Part shown: piece by piece, positions 46,645 to 64,000 of the stretch
How the letters are laid out: every line of letters begins with the position of its first letter
How positions within the stretch are numbered: position 1 is the stretch's first letter
Assembly: GCF_028389875.1 (NCBI RefSeq)
Contig: NC_084671.1
Location: forward strand, 2,873,501-2,937,500
DNA: 64,000 nt
Source: Rhea pennata
Lineage: Eukaryota; Chordata; Aves; Rheiformes; Rheidae
Direction of reading: 5' to 3'
Program-made: the position numbers and the translations under genes
The notes under the pieces: generated by a model
The model's input: the letters and a program-made list of their open reading frames with translations, nothing else
Told to the model about the DNA's origin: nothing
The model's database searches: none

Positions 46645-49600
46645 GTTAGAAGGAACATTAGGGCCTTCCTTACCTGAGAACAGGACTTAAAATGTCTTCC
46701 TAAGAAAGTAATATCCTTTTCAGAATATAGGAAATATTGTGGATGCAGCAGCAAAATGATTAAAAAAAATTAAAAGTCCAAGTACTTGGCTAAGTTGCTT
46801 AAAGTTAGTCTTAAAATAAGGGATATGGGTCTTCAGATAACCGGTTCAGCTTATAATGGTACCAGAAACAAGTGTCCTACATAGCCTTGTATCTGCAGAC
46901 TCTGTTTGACTTGTGAATTATCTGCCTTTCTACCTGCCTCCACTTTTAACTCATCTAGCAGTTTCACAACTGTATTATGCCAGTCTACATCTATCAAAAA
47001 GGTGGCTCCATCCATTTCCTTTCTTTGCACTGGCCCTTGTATGCAAGCCACCATGGAGCCTGATCTAGGAACTAGTTGAAAACTAACTCAGAATATAGTT
47101 TATTTTCAGATAGGTCAGAGAACTGATGTATTAGCTAGATGAATATGCCGCATTGGTCATTACTGAGCCATACCACCAACACAGGTGCATCAAGATGATG
47201 ATAGCATTTCTTTGTTTATGCATATAATATATATGTTTATAGAAGGTGGCAAAATACATTTTGTGGCAAAATGCAAATTCACAGCACTTGGACCCTTGGG
47301 CCATGAAAAAACCATATAGCCACCATAAAGATGCAACTAACTCAAGGTTTATACCAAAACATAAGAATAATCAATATATTTAGAGTAAATGCAACATTTT
47401 ACACAAGCAAGCCCTTTGGGTCCACAATACAAACAATCTGCAAAATAAGGCTTTAGTTCCATGGGTGTCTAATTGCTAGTTGCCACACCTTTCATTCTCT
47501 AGATACCTATATATTGTATCTATTTTTCCCTCCTGTATGCAAGTTTTGGAACTTATTAGACATGTTAAGTCATTTCAGGACATTAAACAGGAAAACATTG
47601 TTTCTTTTTCTTGTCTGGTTAGTTACCTCTGTTCTGACCCAGACCAGAGAAGGGTCTGGGATCCTCAGCCATTACTCAAAAGGATCCAGAAATTCACAGC
47701 TGGACGTAGAGAGATCAAGACCATGGCAGACCTAATTTAGATTGATGCAGGTACTGAGGAACCTCAGCCTCAGGACAGATTGCAAATAAATTTATCCAAA
47801 TTCAATTGAAATACTGCATTTAAGTAATTTGAGAGAAAAAGTATTTTATACGTTGAGAGGCAAAGAATGTTATCAATGGGAGAAATGATAATGCCATTAG
47901 TCTATATGGGACACAGGAAATATTGTGGAATTTGCTGGGGCACAGCCCTGGAAAATTATGATGCATGATAAAAAAAAAAAAAAAAAGTATCGATCTCTAC
48001 TGTGCTGCGATTTTCCATGGTTTAGTAGGGTTGCAAATTTTCTCAGGCTCATGTTTGAAAGCTATTTTCAAGTATTCCATAAGACCCTTCAAGTCTGAAA
48101 GTTAAAGGTGGAAATAAGAGCAATTTTAGCAACATTTTATCTGTTTTTCTGTCAACAATTCTAAACCCTCAAAAAGTATTCTTCCATGACTGTTTGCATC
48201 TATCCAGAAACACTAAACTCAGAAGCCAGGATGTCTACACATTCACTGCAACAGATGCATACTTGAGGGCTGTATCTATCTGCAGTGTCTAAGCCGACAG
48301 CACTTGCACCTAAACCAGTGGAGATGGAAAATATTTCCAATATATTTTTCTTTCTTGATTTGCAATTTTTTTTAAACATGCTCAAGCTTCTGTGTTCCTA
48401 ACTGACTGAAAATGAGACAGATATATTTCAGATGATAGATAGTAAAGGAGTACAAGTGTATTCAAATGACTGCAGTCCTTGTCTCCACTTGTCCCCAGAG
48501 ACATCATTAGCTGCCCACCATGATTTTGCTGAAGTAGCTCCTACCACTGGTGTTTCAGGTGTGACTAAAAGGAAAATTAATGCACACTACAGACATACTA
48601 GCAGCAAATAAATAGTTTCTCACCAATGTAAGCTAAATCAATTTCTTTATAGGTGTAACTAAATTGGAAAGACACCATAGAAATAATATAGATTTAGCAA
48701 CTTAAGATGGAAAGGAAAACTCAATAAATACTCAAAAGGATGCACAGAAAATATATAGCCCTTTTAGGTCCACAAATGCTCCTGATTGTACTGTAGTTTT
48801 ATATTCAGATGCAAATAATCCAATCTTTAATTCAGAATGCAGAAAAAGGAATTACAAGAGGAAGAAGTTGGTTTCAAGACCTCCAGTTTGGGACCACTGA
48901 GAAACTTCTTTCCAGTCTCAATTCTCAATTCTAGCTCCTGAAGAGCTAGAAATAGCAGTAAATATGGTAGAAATTTTAACAAGCTAGTATTGGAAATGGC
49001 CCACAAAGATAGTGTCTAGCTTCCAGCATTGAGGAAGATTATTCTTGAACACTCTAGAAGTGCAGTGAGAAATTAGAGTCAAAACTGTCTGAGCTTTAGT
49101 CTATGTTCACAGGCCAAATAGGATGTATAGAGACTCAAAAAGTACATCTAATTTGTCCAATAATGCATACTGATACCAATGTATGAGCTGAGGAAGATAT
49201 CTGCAGCACTGTACTGAACCAAGTAGGTGATATTCAATCCAAATCGAGGTGTAGACAATATTCGGCAAATCTTCAGCAAGCATTACAGAAGTACATACAT
49301 CTAAAGTCCTGCACACTTTGAAGAATAATTCTTACTCAAATAATCTGAACGTCTGGCACACTGAGGCAGAAATACACTTATCACTGTATACTTATGCTTA
49401 GTATACTTACAGTACTTCTGCTTCATTGTAAAAGTAGTATCTTGTCAAGGACTGTAGAAAAGTATGAACTGTGATCAGAGCGAGAGTTTAACAGATTTCA
49501 AACAGCTTAAGGAAAAAGAGGTAAATTAGGGACATATAGATAAAGAAAAAAGGAAAAAGAAAAGTTTGAAGAAGAGAAGTAACTACACATGGTAGGGCAG

Positions 49601-52600
49601 AATAAGAGCTTACTCTCATAGCATTACTCAGGCAAAAATTTTAAAGTTTGATACCAAAACAGATGTGAACAGAACTTGACTAGTCACTCAAGAAAAAGAG
49701 TTAAGACTGTCACAAAGTACTCTGATTTTTGCCTTGATTCCAATGCCAAACCAATTAATACAGGTACATGGACTTTTTCGTCACTCATTTTATTATATTT
49801 GAAATAACTATATTTACCAGACTAAAAGGCTGTAGCTGTCCATGGTATTGGAATAGTCCACCCAGTCCTAATCTAGCAAAGATCTAAATCATAGTTTCAT
49901 GTTTCTTGGAAGATGTTTCTCCAGGTGATCAATACTCTTTAATTTTTGTGGTGGAGGAAGGGAATGCATTGGTATATTACTCAAAGACCTATACTAAATA
50001 CACTGCAACAGCACAGAATACCTCCTAGTAATCCACAGTGCCTGAAACAGAGCCCAAATAACAGAGACACAAAACTTGGGAGTAATTTTGTTTCTGAGGT
50101 GCAGGCACTACATAAAGTAGAATACAAAGTGGTGTTTATCATCATTTCCCCTCTACTACCACCCCCCACCAACAGGGAAGTCTTAAGGAACAAGCCACAG
50201 AAGCAGAACGAACAAGGGAGCTCTTGTCAATACAGTATTAATAACCGATGTTCGCAGGAAGAACGTATGCTGCCTGTTTATTTTTTAGGTACTTAACAGT
50301 ATATAAGAGTTCAAAATGAAGCAACTGTTAATTTGAAAAACTGCCATTCCCAGAATGACATACTTGCCTCATACTGTGATCTGCTACTGACAATATAAAG
50401 TCTGATTACAGACCACTACCTCTCTGTTCAAGTTACAAAACTTCTGTAAAGCATTTACAAATAGCTGTCATCTTAAAGCTTCCATATTTGCTACTTTCTA
50501 GTAATAGCAATTTTCAATGCCATTTTCTAGAAATTTAAACATTAAAGCATATCAAAGATATTTGTATGCATTTACAGCATCAACAGTTCGATGAAAAGAA
50601 AGTTTACAGAAGCTTTTGAGCACATTGAACCAGCAGAATAAATACAGCATCCCCTTTTCATAGGATTTACAAGCAAGGGGGTTTCTTTACACAAATTAAA
50701 ATTTCAGCTATGTTTCTGTGGGTACTGAAGTGGTGTTAACTCTTTCAAAGCACATTGTGTGCCTTCTGAGGCTTGTTCTAACAGCAGCTAAAACTTACTA
50801 CTAGGCAAGGGTTTGTAAACTTTACATGTTTTCTGCTACTAAATCGCCTTTCATAAAGTCTATTTGATCCAGATGCATGATTTTTGTAATTGCTTCCAGC
50901 CTTGTGACCAGCATTCCTGCCAGTAATTTGGTAACACGTGGAACTGAGGAAACACTTACAGTTAGAAATAGCGAAGAGTCTAGTAGTATTGATGTGAAGA
51001 GATTCTAAAGCAATAAAAGTAATTAGCAATTTATGCAATATAGTATACTTATACTAGGTGGAATTGTTAAAATACATACAGCTTTCTTCAATTTCATTTA
51101 GAAAGAGAAGCATTCCTCTTTCTTTCTAGCATATTCATTATTTTCAGTAGACTTTCAAAATCCTGTAAGAGCAGAGCCCTTGTTACAGAGAAGTGATCAG
51201 GTTCCCTTGCTCAGCACTGGCCAAGTTACACTGTTTAACTGTCATTTCATTTTGCTTTGAAATCCTCAGAAGTTGTTTGGTAGCTTAATACAAAACCCAG
51301 ATATGAGCGTTTTTACAGTGAGACTAGCCCATTCCACCAACAGAACAGCAGAAGTAGTGAACTTACTGGGAACACTTGTCATCTGCCAGAAAATACACTT
51401 CTATGAAGAAGGATGAGAGGTATTTTTCTGCTCAAGTCTCCATATATCCAGCAAATGGCTCTCCTGTGCTGAAAGGCCTCAAAGAATCAGGAGTTATTCC
51501 ACTTCCAGCCAGTAGTGGGAAAGAAAAAAAAAGGGGGGGGGGGGAAGGAAGTGTCAACTTCTCTCAGGTTTTCCTTCGGATTCAGCACAGCATTCTTCCC
51601 ACTGCAGAGCAATTTGTTGCCCCAGCTATGTTAGGTAGTCCAGCCTGACATAGTCAGTCAAAATCCCAGCACAGCTGCTATTTGAACTCAGTGTTGCTTC
51701 TGCGAGGAAGAAATTATACATGGAATAGTTTATATTATGAATTAACTTTTGCCCTTTAACATTTTTAAATGTCTTCCTAGAACTGTTACTCTTAAGTTCA
51801 GCTGAAGAGGAAACTTTTTACTTCTAAGATACTGAAAGAATAGATTTACATGCTACCTGACTTCTATTTGTGTTTTCTAGCATGTAAGAACAGTGACCAA
51901 AGAGATCTAAATATCATAGAGCAGTGTTGTCTGTTACTGAACAACTTGAAGTATACTGTGATCTATGTTATAGCTTGAATAGTCAAAATAACACATCTGA
52001 TTTACTTCTGTTGATAGCCCATTGGTATTGTTCAGTGTGGATAAAGTCAGGTGATAAAACATTTATCTTTATTCATAGGCAGAAAACTGATCTATGACTT
52101 CCATCAGAGCAAAGTTGCACCCTTGAGGAAAGTACTCTGATCAGATGATCAGGTAAGAGGTGAGGCAGTCTTCCTAAAGCTAGCCATTAGGTGAAGTTGT
52201 TTTTAATTTCTATCCTGTACCCCACCCCCCTCATATAGCCATAGTTTTTGAAAACCAAAACATTAGACAAACTCACTTTAGTTTTACTGCCTAGCTTGCC
52301 CCTGAAGAACTAGGAATACTGCCACCTCATGGATGCCAAAATATTTAAGCTTTCAATACATTGGTATACTAACAGAACAGAGATGGGATCTGCTCTGAAA
52401 CAGGTGAAAATTTTTTAAAAAAACACAAGACAACAATATGTAAGAGAGTGTAGGCTGTAGGTAACAAGAATCAGGCTAGCAGACAAAGTGAATTAGCTTA
52501 ACTATATCACAACAAAGGAAGCACCAAGACAAGTTGCTTACTGTTGGCAGTAGGGGTGCTGCATGAGCTTGCCCCAGTGGCCTTTTTTTTCCTTTTCAAA

Positions 52601-53670
52601 CATACACATTTCTACAAATGCATCTGTTCTCCTCCTGCCCCCATAAAAAGCAACTGGAACAAAGCAACAGACTTCTACTGTATGTCCTTCCACACAGATA
52701 CTGCAGTGTGAAGTTAAAAAAAAAAAAAAATATATATCACTTGTGGCATCTCAGTCATTTAAACACTTCAGCTCCTTACAGGTTACTTACACTTTACATG
52801 GACAAAGCTCTAGTTTATCTAGTGAATATGTACTATGTGATCAGGTAAAGTAGTAGATATTTCTTAATATTTACATCAAAATAATTATTTTTCTCAAGTC
52901 TGCATAGCATACTGCACTACACACTGATATCTGGTAGGTGGTGTCAAAAAATGATAGACAAGATGCCACAGCAACACAGCTTTCTTCAAAAGTTCACCTG
53001 CACCTTTGGATGAAAAAAAATCTGAGTTTACACAAAAAGACACACTGAATACGATACTGTTGCAAGTTTTAATGTTTATTTCCCCAAGACAGCCTAGCCT
53101 GCACTCTACTTGGATAAATTTCACAAGCTAGTTTCCGCTGCTTCTAGTTTTAAACTTTAACCATGTTTCTGATGACAAGGAATGCTGCAAAAATACTCTA
53201 GTCCAACAAAGAGTTATGATCACAAAATAATCTTTATCCATTCTACAGTGTTTCAGAATTACCAGTTGATTTTAAAACACAAGGTAGATATAGATGCTAA
53301 TGGTGGCTAATCTGGTATGTTTTATTATAGCAAACTGTTGTTCATGCAACACTTGTGCTCAAAGGGGAAGGCACAGCATTTCCTACAATGAGCCACCTTA
53401 TAAAGAGTTCATTTTGTACAAATTTGTAACATCACCTTTAATTTAGTGTGCAGAACCTCAAAACTGAGGCATTACTCCAATTATAAAAACACTTGCATCC
53501 ATTTTATGCAAGTTTTAAAAATACAAAGTTGTCTCTCTAAAGTGGCTCAAAATAGATTGTTCATGGCTGCCTACATCTAAGATAAAAAGAGTCTAAAACA
53601 ATTGGATTAGGCATATTAAAGGTGTTCAAACCATGACTTGATTTGTACATCTATTCACACCTCTTTCGGT
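46645..53670. other. Intergenic stretch, TMEM127-like gene to KPNA4
   Basis: AT-rich DNA. It includes A runs near 47970 and 52716, a G run near 51533 and minus-strand AATAAA signals (TTTATT on plus at 50277 and 53075) that may end a long KPNA4 3'UTR. A 67-codon minus-strand ORF at 46854-47054 looks somewhat coding but matches nothing known to me. No gene is supported. Confidence 0.5.
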
Positions 53671-53671
53671 C

Positions 53672-54860
53672 TTTATTCGGCAGTACATATGCACCAAATT
53701 TCATTTTTAGAAGTTTCCATATCATTTTCATAGAAAACAAAGTTTGAAAACAAGTAACATTGAAACACAGCACGGTATTCTACCACAACGGAAACATTTG
53801 GTTACAGGACTCAACAAAATCTAAAAATGAACTATGCTGTAGATTACCACATGCAAAAGTCTTTATGTTATCTTTGAAAATGAAAAGGATGAGACTTTTA
53901 TTACCACATTTTACTGCTTTCTACTATTATGGCAAATTGTGTACTGCAACAGTCTGAAGGGAAATGTATGATTTTTCATGCAAAAATCTACAAATTAGTT
54001 TTGATGATATGGAAAGCTTTTCATAACATCAAACATTCATCTGGTGCAAATGCACAGGGAAGCCTTCCTGAAAATTCTGACTTTACGAACAACTAATAAG
54101 CCATACAGGAAAGAAATTAAAAATAACTAAAAGAAAAATAAGAGGGGGAAAAAAACAAAAAGAAACACAGGCTGCAGGAGTAAATCAGAGTCTGCTGCTA
54201 AACCGGTCTTTGTTTTTGTGTCCAGTGTAAGTTAACACTTATGAACTCATTTTGATGATTTACTAGGTTTGTTATCAGCCCCCTGAAGGCGAATCAAGCT
54301 TGCATGCGTTCACATACAGCATCACAACCATACTCTCGTACACACGCCACTCCAGGACTAGGAGTCTGCTTCATGACTGAAGAGCCCCATATTGGAAACA
54401 TCAGTCTGGCTCCACAGCATTGAGTCCAGACATTCATTCAATGTTGTCCATTCACACGGTGCTTCATAGCAAGGCTCATTCTCCTTGGACTTATATGGGC
54501 ATCCTATTCTCTTATGCTTACAAGGCTTGATGATGATAGTACTGCATATCCCCCCAATTGCTCTAGTAAGTCATTGTTCCTTCTCAGGCACTGAAGATCT
54601 TTGACCTGTAGCCCTTTTTCTTTGAACAATCTAAATAAGCATTCAGTGTGAAGTTTTTCATAACATTTTGCCACTCATTCTCACTCGCACCCACTCGCCA
54701 TCTTGACTTCATTTGGGCTTTTCTGTGATTCCAAATGAAATCTTCACATTTTCTTTCCCGATTTAATGCAGCAGCGGATCCCATGAGCCAAGATTGATGG
54801 ATCAAACCTTTTTTTTTTTTTATTCAGTGCTGCATTGTACCTAACTTCCAAAACACCACT
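53672..54860 (-). other. KPNA4: KPNA4 3'UTR (at least this part, inferred)
   Basis: Lies directly after the KPNA4 stop codon on the minus strand. KPNA4 transcripts in mammals have 3'UTRs of several kilobases. The first AATAAA (54819-54824) is only about 40 nt after the stop and sits next to a homopolymer, so it is doubtful. The next is at 53672-53677, with others at 53075-53080 and 50277-50282. The real end could be at any of these. Confidence 0.45.
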
Positions 54861-63142
<8,282 letters not shown>

Positions 63143-64000
63143 CTAAAAAACAAAAAAGTTTTTTAAATTAGCACAGAAGTGTTATAAATCTTACAAAACT
63201 TAAAAGTGTATACAGTTCATATTGAAGTCAGGGTTTTGATGCAGTACAGTAGCTTCACATCCATAACCCACTTGTAGAACAAAGTTTTGTACATACCACA
63301 GTTCAAAAGTCTAAAACATCTTTTTAACCTGTTCCCGCTCCCAAGAACACATAGAGGTAAGAATGAGCCAGCTAAACAACCTAAACTACTAAAACTAGAA
63401 TTACGAAGAATCTAATAATCAAAGGAATTCAAGAATAGCTGCCCTTTTCATGAAGTACGGGAAGCACAATAAGATATGAAAGACTGATCCCCTGAAGGAA
63501 GATAAAATCTTAGAAAATAAAGGACTGCTGGCATTTCAAACCAGCGGTCTATACTTCACATAATCTCAAGTTATTATTCCTCCAGTTTTGCCAGTGAAGT
63601 TAAGACAGACTTTAAAATTCTTCTTAAAACCTAGTGCTGCAATGCTTTAGACTATATTTCCTGGGGGCATGTGCATGTGCAAATGTTCACATACAGAAAA
63701 AACAAACTAAAGAAGTAGAAAATCAGAACATTTCAAACAACAGCTTACAAAAGAATTAAATAGTTGAGAAACTAAGCATTATTTCAGCTGACAACTCTCG
63801 ATTAACTGATAAACTGTAAACATAGACATTTCAAGAAATTCCAAACAAACTTTTTCATTTTTACCTAATGGAATGACTAAAATATAATTCAATTTGTATA
63901 TTAGTTTAAATATATTTTGTTAAAGCACTTGTTATTAAACTTAGACATCTAAACTACAGCTTTGCTAGAAGAGTAATCACAAGTAATTCTGCTCCTTTTG
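63143..64000 (-). other. KPNA4: KPNA4 intron, continues past the window
   Basis: No exon found. The preceding KPNA4 exon should lie beyond 64000. Nothing else recognised. Confidence 0.7.

Noticed and set aside
47480..47740. 86-codon plus-strand ORF
   Set aside because: Non-ATG start, overlapping another frame of equal length, no recognised family and no splice support.
49946..50296. 116-codon plus-strand ORF
   Set aside because: No domain, no similarity known to me, no promoter or splice context, and the region may be part of the KPNA4 3'UTR on the other strand.

Overview
This is a piece of a vertebrate nuclear genome, most likely a bird. The genes have many short exons with GT-AG introns. 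The repeats are CR1-type: a CR1 LINE 3' fragment ends in the CR1 terminal octamer region, and a tRNA-Ile-derived SINE carries the same CR1 3' tail. The gene order SMC4 - TRIM59 - KPNA4 matches the conserved block known from human 3q25.33 and from birds.

Layout. 1-8899 is one long SMC4 intron without exons; it holds the CR1 copy at about 1290-2525. 8900-30110 (+) carries the last 19 coding exons of SMC4, 3216 nt or 1071 residues plus stop, from just after the N-terminal ATPase half to the C-terminus. The Walker A part lies upstream of the window. SMC4 ends in a poly(A) signal at 30245. TRIM59 is convergent: its whole coding region is one exon at 34438-35661 (-), with an untranslated first exon inferred in the CpG island at about 41.2-41.97 kb. 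Between TRIM59 and KPNA4 lies an intronless plus-strand ORF (45337-46347, stop to 46350) for a four-pass membrane protein that resembles TMEM127, with a tail of 15-residue repeats. The minus-strand gene from 63142 down to 54861 is the 3' half of KPNA4 (importin alpha-3/Q1): seven exons, 264 residues and stop. Its earlier exons lie beyond 64000.

SMC4 (condensin ATPase), TRIM59 (membrane-anchored RING E3) and KPNA4 (nuclear import adaptor) are all housekeeping or proliferation-linked, but the sequence shows no operon-like coupling. They are simply a conserved syntenic block.

Most likely to be new: (1) the intronless TMEM127-like gene with its repeat tail and a TATA box; (2) a splice-flanked open exon at 31670-31839 (+) between SMC4 and TRIM59 that belongs to no gene I recognise; (3) a second, smaller CpG-rich patch inside the TRIM59 first intron; (4) the tRNA-Ile/CR1 SINE, whose tail can be compared directly with the CR1 copy in the same window. 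Exon boundaries were read by hand from splice sites and reading frame. One boundary, the start of the exon near 20888, is uncertain by one base.
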